A stretch of 64,000 bases of DNA from Chromatium weissei (GCF_016583765.1 NZ_NRRR01000001.1:248001-312000), one strand, 5' to 3'. Shown: positions 9,678 through 19,041, counted from the first letter of the stretch. Made by a program: numbers and translations. The notes: a model not told the origin generated them from the sequence alone.

Positions 9678-10262
9678 ATGAGTGACACTGGCATTCGTTT
9701 AATTGTGGGTTTAGGCAACCCCGGCAGCCAATACGAAGCGACTCGCCACAACGTCGGCTTTTGGTTTGTCGATGCCATTGCCCGCACTGCCTCCGCACCC
9801 TTTCGCGCCGAGCCGAAATTTTACGGCGAAATCAGCCGCTTTTCCCGCGCTGGCTGCGATTTGCGTCTACTCAAACCCACCACCTACATGAATCGCAGCG
9901 GGCAATCCATTGCCGCCGTTTTGCGTTATTTCGACATCAGCCCAGAACAAATTTTAGTCGCCCACGACGAACTGGATTTGCCGGTCGGCGCAGTGCGCTT
10001 AAAACAGGGCGGCGGTCACGCGGGGCACAACGGTTTACGCGACACCATTGCGGCGCTGGGAACCCGTGAATTTTGGCGACTGCGCATCGGCATTGCCCAT
10101 CCCGGCGACCGTTCGCTGGTCACCGGTTACGTTCTCGGTCGTCCGTCGCACGATGACAATCAACGAATTATCAATGCGTTGGATGATGCCGAGCGCACGA
10201 TTGACGACCTCATCGAAGCACGTTATCAAGCCGTGATGAATCGACTGCACACCGCTGACTAA
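9678..10262 (+). CDS. pth: Peptidyl-tRNA hydrolase
   Basis: A 194-residue Pth1 enzyme that cleaves the ester bond of peptidyl-tRNAs released by stalled ribosomes. It opens with the signature RLIVGLGNPGSQYEATRHNVGF (catalytic His at residue 24). The second signature, HDELDLPVG with GGGHAGHNGLRD, is near residues 95-120. Length is usual for the family. It closes the prs-rplY-pth group; the ychF gene that often follows is not here. Confidence 0.96.
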   Translation: MSDTGIRLIVGLGNPGSQYEATRHNVGFWFVDAIARTASAPFRAEPKFYGEISRFSRAGCDLRLLKPTTYMNRSGQSIAAVLRYFDISPEQILVAHDELDLPVGAVRLKQGGGHAGHNGLRDTIAALGTREFWRLRIGIAHPGDRSLVTGYVLGRPSHDDNQRIINALDDAERTIDDLIEARYQAVMNRLHTAD

Positions 10263-10295
10263 TTCAATTCAGCTTTATTATCAATAGCTTCGATT

Positions 10296-11984
10296 TTACC
10301 GAAGCTGTCGCCACCAGCGATTGATGATGTCAGCAACATCCAAATCCTGCGGTTCTATGCTCCAACTTTGTGCCAATGGCGCATCGTGACTCGCGGGCGG
10401 CGGATTCGGACGATTCACCAAAATGCGCGACGGCAACAACGACGCATCGCCCACTGCCAACACCTCGCCGCGCCGCAGTGAAGCCAGCATATCCGCCAGA
10501 TTCTTTGCACCTTCCGGTAATAACCGCCGCACGTATTCCTGATCATCAGCATTAGAAATACGCAAACACAAATAATTGCCGCATTGCGATAATACTGTTT
10601 CTGACAATTCAGTTGGACGTTGACTCACCACACATAGCGTTACTCCGTATTTGCGTCCTTCTTTAGCAATACGCTCCATAGCGCGACGTGTTCCAACGTA
10701 TTGCGTATCGGTATCGCGTGGAATGTATTGATGTGCTTCTTCACAGACGAGCAGCAATGGAAATTCATGCCGACGTGGATTCCAATAATTGAATTCAAAA
10801 GCAAGGCGACCAATTTGCGCAGAAACAACTGACCGCAAATCGGTCGGAATTGGGCTTAAATCAATCACGGTAACCTGCCGCTTTGGTTCGCCTAAACCGA
10901 TGAAATCACGCAATAAACCTTCAAGGCTGGCGGAATGATTGTGTTGTTGCGGATGTAAAAAAAAGTCGTAACGCGCATCGTTATACATGGATTGAAAGCG
11001 CACGAGAAAATCATCAAATGCGCCGTGTAATGGCCCTTTATTTTTACCAAATTCGAGCTTTTCTTCATTGGCTTTTTTGAAGCGTTGATACAACTCTTCA
11101 ATAGAAAAATACACTGGCGAATCCACTGAAATGCGTTCCAAACCCAAATGTTGATTGGCTTGACAACGCAGGTTAAATAACGCATCGCGCAAAAACGCAA
11201 TTTGCACAGTTGCATTCGCATCGCTGCGATCAATGAATAAATCAACCAATTCCGAATAGGTCAGTAACCAATACGGAATTTCTAATTCACGCGCATCCAA
11301 ATGACGCGCGGTTTGTGGTGGAAAAATGCCTTGATAGGGCGCATTCGGCGTGGTGCGCCAGCCATATTCTCCATGTAAATCAAGCAGTACGATGTGCGAA
11401 TGTGGCAGCGTCGTGACGACCTGTTGCAACAGGCTACTCAGCGTCCACGATTTACCCGCGCCGCTTTGTCCCAAAATCGCCAAATGTCGCCCAAATAATG
11501 CCGACGCGTTCAATCGCGCTGGCAATGTCGAACGCGTCGACAGTCGCCCAATTTCCACTGTTCCCGCCTGCTCGCGCACCAGCAATGTTGCCAGTCGTGC
11601 ACTCGAAATCAGATGCACGGTCGCGCCGAGCAGCGGAAATCGACTCACGCCGAATTCCAGTCGTCCATCGGCATTGATTTCTGCCAAACCAATCAGTTCT
11701 AACCGGCGTTCGCGGCTGCTGATGCGGCGTTTGTGCGGAACGCCTTGTTCTGGCAGTAAATGTCGTTCCGATGTTTCTTCAGTGCTGCGCACGACTTCGG
11801 CGAGCAGATGTCCGGCGCGGTCGCAAATTTCGACCAGCGTTCCCAGTTGACCAATCGGCAGCGTTTCATCGTCAAGCGTCAGAAACGATAAAAAACCTTC
11901 TTTATCAGGCAATAACGTTGCTACCAGACGGCAACCTTCAATGTCGATAATGCGTCCGATCAGGCTGGTTTCCGGTAGTAACAT
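10296..11984 (-). CDS. HerA-like ATPase (DUF87)
   Basis: A 562-residue P-loop ATPase of the HerA/FtsK superfamily. After an N-terminal beta-barrel-like HerA region of about 150 residues comes Walker A, LGQSGAGKSWT, near residue 170. A Walker B-like segment LLLVCEEAHQYIP follows near 395, then VVSQRPTELSETVLSQCG and the C-terminal NADDQEYVRRLLP. Family members translocate DNA with the NurA nuclease in archaea, or act in bacterial defence and repair pairs. No nurA, sir2 or nuclease gene is adjacent; the neighbours are pth (convergent) and a thioesterase. Its target here is therefore unknown. Confidence 0.75.
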   Translation of the reverse strand: MLLPETSLIGRIIDIEGCRLVATLLPDKEGFLSFLTLDDETLPIGQLGTLVEICDRAGHLLAEVVRSTEETSERHLLPEQGVPHKRRISSRERRLELIGLAEINADGRLEFGVSRFPLLGATVHLISSARLATLLVREQAGTVEIGRLSTRSTLPARLNASALFGRHLAILGQSGAGKSWTLSSLLQQVVTTLPHSHIVLLDLHGEYGWRTTPNAPYQGIFPPQTARHLDARELEIPYWLLTYSELVDLFIDRSDANATVQIAFLRDALFNLRCQANQHLGLERISVDSPVYFSIEELYQRFKKANEEKLEFGKNKGPLHGAFDDFLVRFQSMYNDARYDFFLHPQQHNHSASLEGLLRDFIGLGEPKRQVTVIDLSPIPTDLRSVVSAQIGRLAFEFNYWNPRRHEFPLLLVCEEAHQYIPRDTDTQYVGTRRAMERIAKEGRKYGVTLCVVSQRPTELSETVLSQCGNYLCLRISNADDQEYVRRLLPEGAKNLADMLASLRRGEVLAVGDASLLPSRILVNRPNPPPASHDAPLAQSWSIEPQDLDVADIINRWWRQLR

Positions 11985-12010
11985 CTGTTTATCCTGCTGA
12001 TTTTGAATGA

Positions 12011-12439
12011 TTATGTGATTGCAGAATGGTGAAATCGAGTGAATGCGGTGCGCAAGGTTGGCGCGAGAGCCTCAGCGGCGCTGCCATCGGCGTTAATTTG
12101 GCAGTGAACGGTGTGTGCGGTGGCGGCGATTTCATGGCGCTGATTGAGAAATACGTAATGAAGCGCAAACGAACGGCGACGAATTTCTGTAATTGTGACT
12201 TGCACTTGCACGCAATCGCCATGATGCAACGGTTGATGATAATCAGCTTCGGCGTGAATCAGCGGCAACAGTGTTTGACCGTCACGAATCATGGTTTCAA
12301 GCGGAGTGCCGAGCGCGGTCATCAGATGTTCAAAGGCATCATGTGCATGGCGAAACAGATGCGCGAAAAATAATCGACCAGCGGCATCCGTATCGTGCAG
12401 GCGCAGCGTGAAGGAATAGATAAATGGCGTGACCAGCAT
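12011..12439 (-). CDS. 4-hydroxybenzoyl-CoA/YbgC-like acyl-CoA thioesterase
   Basis: A 142-residue hot-dog fold thioesterase. The signature YSFTLRLHDTDAAGRLFFAH near residues 8-27 holds the catalytic aspartate of the 4HBT family in the HDTDAAG motif. The later HADYHQPLHHGD-type segment (AEADYHQPLHHGDCVQV) matches the second hot-dog strand. Resemblance is to DHNA-CoA hydrolase and YbgC; the substrate cannot be fixed from sequence. The gene lies upstream of the HerA-like gene on the same strand with 26 bases between, so co-transcription is possible without implying a shared role. Confidence 0.75.
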   Translation of the reverse strand: MLVTPFIYSFTLRLHDTDAAGRLFFAHLFRHAHDAFEHLMTALGTPLETMIRDGQTLLPLIHAEADYHQPLHHGDCVQVQVTITEIRRRSFALHYVFLNQRHEIAATAHTVHCQINADGSAAEALAPTLRTAFTRFHHSAIT

Positions 12440-12467
12440 TGGAATTGTGGTGATCTGAAGGGAAAGA

Positions 12468-12496
12468 CCGCCGCGCCGAATTGGGCGGCGGGCGGC
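12468..12496 (-). terminator. Possible GC-rich terminator
   Basis: A strong GC-rich inverted repeat (CCGCCGCGCC and GGGCGGCGG) sits just after the membrane-protein stop and is followed on the minus strand by TCTTTCCCTT, a poor U tract. Termination is plausible but not certain. Confidence 0.4.
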
Positions 12497-12514
12497 TTAA
12501 AGCAAACGTTTAAC

Positions 12515-13120
12515 TTAGGAAGCAGCTAACCGAGTGCGTTTGGCGATCACCGCGCCGCGTGTGCCCATGACAAACACGGCGTTGATAGCGAAAGCAATCA
12601 GTCCAACCACCAGAATCATCGTTAAGGGCTTGCTTTGTGGATCGGCGATGCGCAGGGTTTCGCCAATCGGTTTGAGAATGGCAATGTTTGCCGGAGCCGC
12701 TAATAAATAAGCACAGAATGCGAGGAATGCGCCGAATAGAACCTGTTTCAGATCAAGGTAAAAGCCGGTGATAATGATGGTGAAACTCAGCAGATAAAGC
12801 AGCACCAGCGTATATTTCGGTGCGCCAAGCGCGGCGGTAACGCCTTGAGTTTGCAGCAGCCACAGCAATCCCAGCAATAGTCCCCAATGTACAATTTGCT
12901 TGATGAGATAGTTAAACCGCGACGCATTGCGTGCATAGGTCGGTGCCCAGCCAGACATCAACGAAATCAATGCTGCCAATGGCACCATGAATTCCCAATA
13001 CTTAATCGTTCCACCAAGATCGCCACGGGTGAGTGCAACCAGAATGATGGCGCTGGCGTAGAGAATGAACGACGGCAACAGCGCCATCATCAACGAGCCT
13101 TGTTTTACAGATTTAGACAC
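12515..13120 (-). CDS. Unrecognised polytopic membrane protein
   Basis: About 201 residues with roughly six hydrophobic segments, for example LMMALLPSFILYASAIILVAL, FMVPLAALISLMSGW, WGLLLGLLWLL, LVLLYLLSFTIIITGFYL, VLFGAFLAFCAYLLA and LTMILVVGLIAFAINAVFVMG. I do not recognise the family. The GTG at 13120 is preferred because AGGAGGG lies nine bases upstream; the frame continues to 13204 without a better site. It is the most upstream gene of a minus-strand run with the thioesterase and HerA-like genes, but the hairpin after it probably separates transcription. No catalytic motif was seen. Confidence 0.7.
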   Translation of the reverse strand: MSKSVKQGSLMMALLPSFILYASAIILVALTRGDLGGTIKYWEFMVPLAALISLMSGWAPTYARNASRFNYLIKQIVHWGLLLGLLWLLQTQGVTAALGAPKYTLVLLYLLSFTIIITGFYLDLKQVLFGAFLAFCAYLLAAPANIAILKPIGETLRIADPQSKPLTMILVVGLIAFAINAVFVMGTRGAVIAKRTRLAAS

Positions 13121-13749
13121 GGTGAACCCTCCTAAACGGGTTTCAAAGGTGAAGATTGCGATCATTACTGCTCGCGGCGCGAACCAAACGATCAATGTTG
13201 TCAAGCCTACCGATCTTAACGCTTAATCCAAAGGGCGTGTTAAGGAAAAATACGGTGGAATCAGTATCGTAAACGACACGCCACGCTTGACTAAACACCG
13301 TTCGGAATATGTATTTTGTGAAAATGCCATGAACACCTCAAGTAAAGACGCTGTCAAATGACTTGGTTGCCATTCGTGTTTTTATAAAACTAATTCGTAC
13401 ACAAATACAAGTCATAATTAAAAATAGTTGAAAATACCAATAGCAAACTTCACTTTAACTTAAAAGCATCTTGAAATACGCAACACACAACAATTGAATT
13501 CAACTTGTAGTTATTTTACCGCGATTGACGAGCACAATTTGATTGCAACCGCATTCAACAAAACATTGAACACAACAACAGAAAATTGAATTTTTCACTA
13601 AATAACTTAAAAATGCGCCACACCGTTGTCATCGTCGCGTTCGCATTAAGTCCATATTGTTCTTTTGATGACTCGATTTGAATCGATAGTGGCGGTAAAA
13701 TAAGTCTTGCGTGTATCAAGCATTTCTTTATGAATCAAAGGTTTATTAT
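13121..13749. other. AT-rich intergenic region
   Basis: About 630 bases between the divergent membrane-protein and FHA genes. No convincing gene was found on either strand. It becomes strongly AT-rich from about 13380 and contains the near-palindrome TTGAATTCAA at 13494-13503. It presumably carries both promoters, but I could not assign them. Confidence 0.5.
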
Positions 13750-14463
13750 ATGCCATTTCTTCGACTCTATGCTGACGGACATTTACAAAAACAATGGTCA
13801 CTGACTGCTGATCGATTAACGATTGGCCGCGCCAGCGATAACGATATTGTTTTATCAAATCCGCGTGTCTCAAAACATCATGCAGTGATTGAAAAGGAAG
13901 GTAATTCTTTTGTTTTAATTGATAATCAAAGTGCCAACGGCTGCTTTGTTAAAGAGCAACAGGTGAGTCGACACATACTTGAATTTTGGGATGAAGTGAA
14001 AATTCATCCCTATACACTGGTTTATATGGCACTCGCAAAATTACCGGGTGAAGAAGAAGGATTAGATACGCAGATTGATCAGCCTTTACAGAAAGAAAAT
14101 ACACTGGTCATAACGGCTGACGATGTCGCTCGTTCATTGCAACAAATGCAAATGCAAATACAGAAAACGACAGTCGCTTATTTAATATGCAAAAAAAATA
14201 ACGAAAAACACACTTTAGATCAAACCATTGTTAGCTTTGGTCGCGCTCGTACCAGTGATGTTCGTTGTGGAGGATTATTTGCACCAGATACCGCAGCACT
14301 CATTGAACAACGCAGCGATGGACATTATCTTATACCGAGTGAACGTGGACGTGTATTCGTCAATAACCTTCGCATTGATAATGCAGTACGTCTTGCTGAG
14401 AATGATCGACTTGATATTCAAGGTATATCCTTCACGTACTATATTCGTCCAGTGCGCAGCTAA
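13750..14463 (+). CDS. Protein with one canonical and one degenerate FHA domain
   Basis: About 237 residues. The first FHA domain (about residues 1-90) has the full phosphothreonine-binding set: IGRASDNDIVL, then SKHHA, then NQSANGCFV. The second (about 145-235) keeps the beta-strand pattern starting at VSFGRARTSDVRCGG but lacks the SxxH and NG residues. FHA proteins read out Ser/Thr kinase signalling or assemble secretion and envelope machines; no kinase is adjacent. The ATG at 13750 has AAAGG upstream; a GTG 39 bases earlier is possible. It precedes an A-type carrier by 106 bases. Confidence 0.75.
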   Translation: MPFLRLYADGHLQKQWSLTADRLTIGRASDNDIVLSNPRVSKHHAVIEKEGNSFVLIDNQSANGCFVKEQQVSRHILEFWDEVKIHPYTLVYMALAKLPGEEEGLDTQIDQPLQKENTLVITADDVARSLQQMQMQIQKTTVAYLICKKNNEKHTLDQTIVSFGRARTSDVRCGGLFAPDTAALIEQRSDGHYLIPSERGRVFVNNLRIDNAVRLAENDRLDIQGISFTYYIRPVRS

Positions 14464-14569
14464 TTACCATGAATGTTTGCACTCGCCAAATTCATATCAT
14501 CTGCACTACAATTCACAGGTAGCAATGGCTACTGACTTTTAGCAATCACACACGCATTAGAGGTTTTTC

Positions 14570-14944
14570 ATGTCCGCAATACGCAACGAACTCATTAAAA
14601 CATTGACACTCACTTCACCCGCTCAAGCAAAGATGACCGACTTATTTCGGGATATTGATGATAGCGTTCAAGGCGTACGCGTTTACGCTGCTGCAGGTGG
14701 TTGTAGCGGTATTAGTTTTGGAATGACCTTTACCGACATGATTAACGACGACGATGGCGTTTTATCTTTTGATGGTTTTAAGGTGATTGTCGATGACAGC
14801 ACCCTAGAATATCTGCGCGGTGTTGAGATTGATTTTATTGATCAAGACGATGGTAATGCTACTTTTGTATTCAATAATCTGCCGCAAATGGGTGGCGGTT
14901 GCGGTAGTTGTGGTTCCTCTTCATCTGGTGGTGGTTGTTCTTAA
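14570..14944 (+). CDS. Divergent A-type Fe-S carrier (HesB/IscA family) with CxxC tail
   Basis: A 124-residue HesB/IscA-fold protein. Cys45 is in the conserved GGCSG turn. The C terminus departs from the family: instead of CGCG it reads GGGCGSCG (Cys111, Cys114), followed by a serine/glycine linker and a final Cys123. The core otherwise matches, including the LEYLRGVEIDFI segment. It is probably an Fe-S or metal-binding carrier of a distinct subgroup, with altered ligand spacing. It is followed by a strong terminator and then argC, so it is likely monocistronic or joined only to the FHA gene. Function beyond cluster handling is unknown. Confidence 0.75.
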   Translation: MSAIRNELIKTLTLTSPAQAKMTDLFRDIDDSVQGVRVYAAAGGCSGISFGMTFTDMINDDDGVLSFDGFKVIVDDSTLEYLRGVEIDFIDQDDGNATFVFNNLPQMGGGCGSCGSSSSGGGCS

Positions 14945-14978
14945 ACATTATGCGTTTTAATTATTGGCGATGACATCG

Positions 14979-15007
14979 AAGCGGCATGACTGCCGCTTTG
15001 ATTTTTT
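14979..15007 (+). terminator. Intrinsic terminator after the divergent A-type carrier
   Basis: A perfect stem AAGCGGCA (14979-14986) and TGCCGCTT (14991-14998) with a four-base loop is followed by TGATTTTTT. Confidence 0.88.
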
Positions 15008-15059
15008 CATACGTTCATTACATCATTGAATCAAATAAATGAATACGGAAATTCTCACC

Positions 15060-16094
15060 ATGCCTAAAATTAAAGTTGGTATTGTTGGTGGAACTGGCTA
15101 TACCGGTGCGGAATTGTTGCGTATTTTAGCACTCCATCCGCATGTCACACTGACAACCATTACCTCACGCGGTGAAGCGGGATTACCCGTTGCCGAGTTA
15201 TTTCCGCATTTACGCGGTCGAATTGATCTTCAATTCACTGTGCCGAATGATGAAACTTTAACGAATTGTGATGTTGTCTTTTTTGCAACACCTAATGGCA
15301 CGGCGATGCGATCCGCGCCACAACTGCTAAATCATGGTGTTCGAGTCATTGATTTAGCGGCGGATTTTCGTCTAAAGGACCCAGCAGTTTGGGCGCATTG
15401 GTACGGAATGGAACATGCTTGCCCAAACGTACTCGCCGAAGCAGTTTATGGACTGCCAGAACTCAATCGTGAGTCGATTCGACAAGCGCGATTAATTGCT
15501 AATCCGGGCTGTTATCCGACTGCTGTCACGCTGGGATTTTTACCGTTATTAGAAGCACAAGTTATTGATTCTAGTTGGTTAATTGCCGATGCTAAATCTG
15601 GTGCGAGCGGAGCTGGACGCAAGGCTGAAACGGGTTTGTTAATGGCTGAAATCGGTGAAAGTTTCAAAGCCTATGCCGTAAATGGCCATCGTCATGCGCC
15701 AGAAATTGCTCAAACGCTCGGTCAATTGGGCAGCGGCGCAGTCAACCTCACCTTCGTGCCACATTTGCTACCCATGATTCGTGGTATTGAAGCAACGCTT
15801 TATGCCCGTTTAACCGATGACAACTGTGATCTGGAACGGCTGTTTGCTGAACGCTATGCGACTGAAACCTTTGTTGATTTTATGCCAAACGGTCATCCAG
15901 ACACACGCTCCGTGCGTGGATCAAATATGTGCCGCGTTGCAGTAACGCGACAGGGCGCAAGCAATGTGGTTATTGTGCAATCGGTGATTGATAATCTGGT
16001 CAAGGGCGCAGCAGGACAAGCAGTGCAGAATATGAATTTAATGTTCGGTTTGAATGAAACATTGGGATTGGATGCGTTAGCACTTTTACCATAA
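15060..16094 (+). CDS. argC: N-acetyl-gamma-glutamyl-phosphate reductase
   Basis: A 344-residue NADPH-dependent reductase that makes N-acetylglutamate semialdehyde in arginine biosynthesis. The Rossmann start [17 protein letters not shown], the catalytic cysteine in ANPGCYPT near residue 150 and the HRHAPEI segment are typical. ATG 15060 is chosen for the GGAA eight bases upstream and for matching the usual family start; an upstream in-frame ATG at 15039 lacks a ribosome site. erpA follows, as in Pseudomonas. Confidence 0.95.
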   Translation: MPKIKVGIVGGTGYTGAELLRILALHPHVTLTTITSRGEAGLPVAELFPHLRGRIDLQFTVPNDETLTNCDVVFFATPNGTAMRSAPQLLNHGVRVIDLAADFRLKDPAVWAHWYGMEHACPNVLAEAVYGLPELNRESIRQARLIANPGCYPTAVTLGFLPLLEAQVIDSSWLIADAKSGASGAGRKAETGLLMAEIGESFKAYAVNGHRHAPEIAQTLGQLGSGAVNLTFVPHLLPMIRGIEATLYARLTDDNCDLERLFAERYATETFVDFMPNGHPDTRSVRGSNMCRVAVTRQGASNVVIVQSVIDNLVKGAAGQAVQNMNLMFGLNETLGLDALALLP

Positions 16095-16144
16095 ACACAT
16101 CAATTTAATGAACGTTAACCATTTGCATATTTTGGAGAAAACGA

Positions 16145-16516
16145 ATGAACATAGAAGCATCTTCAGCCTTGATTTTTACTCATGCAGCAGCAGCAAAGGT
16201 AGCGCAACTCATTCAGAATGAAGACAACCCTAATTTGATGTTGCGTGTTGATGTTCGTGGCGGAGGTTGTTCTGGTTTTCAATACGGTTTTAATTTCGAT
16301 GAAGAGACACAAGAAGACGACACTGTTATCACAACAGACGGAGTTAAACTCATTGTTGATGCAACCAGTTTACAATATCTAATTGGTGCGGAAATTGATT
16401 ACGTTGAGAATTTGCAGGGTGCACAATTTGTGATTCGTAATCCCAACGCAACCACAACCTGCGGCTGTGGTTCATCTTTCTCTGCCTGCCCTAAATCAGA
16501 TGAAGTCGATGTGTAA
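16145..16516 (+). CDS. erpA: Iron-sulfur cluster insertion protein ErpA
   Basis: A 123-residue A-type carrier, identified as ErpA by its sequence and its argC neighbourhood. ErpA delivers clusters to essential targets such as the IspG/IspH isoprenoid enzymes. Canonical ligands are Cys42 (GGGCSGF) and Cys106/Cys108 (CGCGSSF), with an extra Cys115 near the end. GGAG lies nine bases before the ATG. The third and most conventional A-type carrier in the window. Confidence 0.92.
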   Translation: MNIEASSALIFTHAAAAKVAQLIQNEDNPNLMLRVDVRGGGCSGFQYGFNFDEETQEDDTVITTDGVKLIVDATSLQYLIGAEIDYVENLQGAQFVIRNPNATTTCGCGSSFSACPKSDEVDV

Positions 16517-16520
16517 TGTA

Positions 16521-16790
16521 TTAACGTTCACTATTCACGCCATTCAGTGGTAAAGAAGGCGGCGGAGCAGGCGGACTTGTTTTTAATGGTGGTAACTGCA
16601 ATGGAATAATGCGGCTATTTTTATCAATCGGCGAAGCATCATTCTTTGGTGCACTGGAAAACCACTGATAACCAAAATAAGTGGCAGCAGCAACTGCAAC
16701 CACACCAATTAGGTTGACAAACATTCTCATAACAGAATTACGCTCTTTTGAAGTAGACCATTCTTGCGGTTTCGTTTTGTAATCACGCAT
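16521..16790 (-). CDS. Small single-pass membrane protein, FtsN-like N terminus
   Basis: An 89-residue protein. A short cytoplasmic part beginning MRDYKTKP is followed by one transmembrane helix (FVNLIGVVAVAAATYFGYQWF) and a proline-rich periplasmic tail. This layout resembles the N-terminal third of FtsN/SPOR-domain division proteins, but the SPOR domain is missing, so the assignment is tentative. ATG 16790 has GGTGA five bases upstream; ATG 16802 is an alternative. It is convergent with erpA and occupies the place where anmK and an M23 peptidase stand between erpA and tyrS in Pseudomonas. Confidence 0.55.
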   Translation of the reverse strand: MRDYKTKPQEWSTSKERNSVMRMFVNLIGVVAVAAATYFGYQWFSSAPKNDASPIDKNSRIIPLQLPPLKTSPPAPPPSLPLNGVNSER

Positions 16791-16948
16791 TGCAATCACC
16801 ATGAATAAACGGTTGATATTGCTTTATAGAGTGTAATCTGAAAAAGCAGTAAGAGACAAGCAACGTTTTTTCTGACTTTTTATGACATTGAATTCCATTT
16901 AATCAAGCTGTTCATAACAGCTCTTTTCGGAGCAAAATAGTCATCGCA

Positions 16949-18148
16949 ATGGACTCATTTGAACTTGCATTTACACGTATTCAACGCGGCACTGCTGAAA
17001 TTCTACTAGAAGATGCACTGCGCAAAAAATTAGCACAAGGCAGGCCACTTAGAATTAAAGCGGGATTTGATCCGACTGCACCGGATTTACATCTGGGTCA
17101 CACGGTGTTAATTGAAAAATTGCGCCAATTTCAAGAATTAGGCCATGAAATTTTGTTTTTAATCGGTGATTTTACCGCAATGATCGGTGATCCAACCGGT
17201 AAGAGCGCAACACGTCAACCATTGACGCGTGAACAGATTGAAAACAATGCAGCAACCTATGCAGCGCAAGTCTTTCGTATTCTTGATTCTGAAAAAACGC
17301 AGGTCGTATTTAATTCAACTTGGTTAGAACCGATTGGCGCAGCAGGAATTCTACATTTAGCGGCACAGCAAACGGTTGCACGAATGCTGGAACGCGATGA
17401 TTTTTCTAAGCGTTATAAAGCAGGTCAACCAATTGCAATTCATGAGTTTTTATATCCGTTGATTCAGGGTTATGATTCAGTGGCACTGAAAGCGGATATT
17501 GAAATTGGCGGAACCGATCAAAAGTTTAATTTATTGATCGGGCGACAATTGCAAGAGGTGTATGGTCAGGAGCCGCAAGTAGTGATGACACTTCCTATTC
17601 TGGAAGGATTGGATGGCGTGCAAAAGATGTCGAAATCGCTCGGCAATTATATTGCGATTACCGATTCACCTGCGGAGATGTTCGGCAAAATCATGTCGAT
17701 TTCAGATACTTTAATGTGGCGTTATTTTGAGTTATTAAGTCGGCGAGAATGGTCAGAAATTACTGCTTGGCAAGCTGCTGTGAACGATGGCGCAAATCCA
17801 CGAGATATTAAGTTTGAATTAGGTTTGGAATTGGTCACGCGCTTTTATAATAAGACGCAAGCGCAGCAGGCACTTGATGACTTTATTGCGCGGTTTCAAC
17901 GCGGTAATTTGCCTGAGGAGATGCCTGAATTAAAGTTGTCATGTGCAGAAGATGGAATGGCAATTGCTAATCTATTAAAAGCAGCAGAATTAGTTAAAAG
18001 CACATCAGAAGCTCTGCGCATGATTGAACAGGGTGCAGTGCGCATTGATGGCGAGCGAATTGAGAATACACAATTACGCTGTTTAGTTGGCAATACACAC
18101 GTCTATCAAGTTGGAAAACGCAAGTTTGCACGGGTGCAACTTGGCTGA
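16949..18148 (+). CDS. tyrS: Tyrosyl-tRNA synthetase
   Basis: A 399-residue class I synthetase charging tRNA-Tyr. The HIGH-type motif is DLHLGHTV near residue 48 and the KMSKS motif is intact in [11 protein letters not shown] near residue 230. A C-terminal S4 RNA-binding domain ends the protein ([19 protein letters not shown]). Length and the [18 protein letters not shown] opening indicate the TyrZ-like proteobacterial type. The next gene, rimI, starts inside its last codons. Confidence 0.95.
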   Translation: MDSFELAFTRIQRGTAEILLEDALRKKLAQGRPLRIKAGFDPTAPDLHLGHTVLIEKLRQFQELGHEILFLIGDFTAMIGDPTGKSATRQPLTREQIENNAATYAAQVFRILDSEKTQVVFNSTWLEPIGAAGILHLAAQQTVARMLERDDFSKRYKAGQPIAIHEFLYPLIQGYDSVALKADIEIGGTDQKFNLLIGRQLQEVYGQEPQVVMTLPILEGLDGVQKMSKSLGNYIAITDSPAEMFGKIMSISDTLMWRYFELLSRREWSEITAWQAAVNDGANPRDIKFELGLELVTRFYNKTQAQQALDDFIARFQRGNLPEEMPELKLSCAEDGMAIANLLKAAELVKSTSEALRMIEQGAVRIDGERIENTQLRCLVGNTHVYQVGKRKFARVQLG

Positions 18149-18611
18149 AGCAATTCACTTTCGTTCTATGTACGACGCTGATTTGCCAATGGTACATGCA
18201 ATTGAATGTGCGGCTTATTCGCATCCTTGGAATCTTGAGATATTTAAGGATTGTTTGCGAGTTGGTTATTACAGTTTAATTGGTGAAGTGAATCAAACTG
18301 CAATTGGCTATGGAATTATGTCGGTGGCAGTTGGTGAATGTCACATTTTTAATCTGTGTATTCATCCGCATTGGCAGCGACGTGGTTGGGGGCGATTGCT
18401 ATTACAACATTTGCTGTCAATTGCCCGTAAACGCGGAGCAGAAACTGCTTTTTTAGAAGTGCGTGCATCAAATCAATCTGCGCGAATGCTGTATGCTGCT
18501 GAAGGTTTTTGTGAAATTGGTGTGCGTCGTGATTATTACCCGACAGCAAAGGGTCGTGAGAACGCAATTGTATTGGCATTGGCGTTAATACCAATTGATT
18601 TTAATTATTGA
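18141..18611 (+). CDS. rimI: Ribosomal-protein-alanine acetyltransferase
   Basis: A GNAT N-acetyltransferase, 156 residues from a TTG at 18141 that overlaps the tyrS stop, or 147 from the ATG at 18168. RimI acetylates the N-terminal alanine of ribosomal protein S18. The acetyl-CoA loop is clear in [17 protein letters not shown], and the typical RimI strings [31 protein letters not shown] and RRDYYP are present. Start choice is uncertain. Placement after tyrS is not a common arrangement known to me; the family assignment rests on sequence. Confidence 0.85.
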   Translation: MAEAIHFRSMYDADLPMVHAIECAAYSHPWNLEIFKDCLRVGYYSLIGEVNQTAIGYGIMSVAVGECHIFNLCIHPHWQRRGWGRLLLQHLLSIARKRGAETAFLEVRASNQSARMLYAAEGFCEIGVRRDYYPTAKGRENAIVLALALIPIDFNY

Positions 18612-18639
18612 GTTTTAACTATTGTCGCGCAATTTCGCG

Positions 18640-18645
18640 TATACT
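18640..18645 (+). promoter_or_regulatory. -10 element of rnpB
   Basis: TATACT sits seven bases before the first base of the RNase P RNA stem. No good -35 at 17 bases was seen. Confidence 0.5.
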
Positions 18646-18651
18646 CTATCG

Positions 18652-19025
18652 CTGAGAGTTGACTAGGCAGTCGCGCTTTCAATAGATAGAAAGTGAGGAA
18701 AGTCCGGGCTTCACAGAGCAGAGTGCCAGGTAACGCCTGGGGAACGCGAGTTCACGGCTAGTGCCACAGAAAATAAACCGCCAATTTCGCGTCAATTGCG
18801 AAAGGTAAGGGTGAAATGGTGCGGTAAGAGCGCACCGCGCCGTTGGTAACAGCGGTGGCAGGGTAAACCCCACTCGAAGCAAGACCAAATAGGAAAACAT
18901 GCAGCTTCGGTTGCGTCGCACGGCTCGTGTGAGTTTTCGGGTAGGTTGCTTGAGGTGTGCGGCGACGCACATCCTAGATGAATGGCTGCTCACGACAGAA
19001 CCCGGCTTATCGGTCAACTCTCAAC
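18652..19025 (+). ncRNA. rnpB: RNase P RNA, class A
   Basis: The catalytic RNA of RNase P, which removes tRNA 5' leaders. The 5' end CTGAGAGTTGAC pairs with the 3' end GTCAACTCTCAA (P1). The universally conserved GAGGAAAGTCCGGGCT block is present near the 5' end, and its partner region ACAGAACCCGGCTTAT is near the 3' end. The intermediate GGTAAGGGTGAAA and AGACCAAATAGG segments are also typical of class A. Boundaries are estimated from P1 pairing and may be off by a few bases. Confidence 0.95.
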
Positions 19026-19041
19026 TTAATTGCGTTTTAAT

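Noticed and set aside
13487-13506. Near-palindrome around TTGAATTCAA as a regulator site
   Set aside because: Short palindromes of A and T are expected in this AT-rich region; no known operator is matched.
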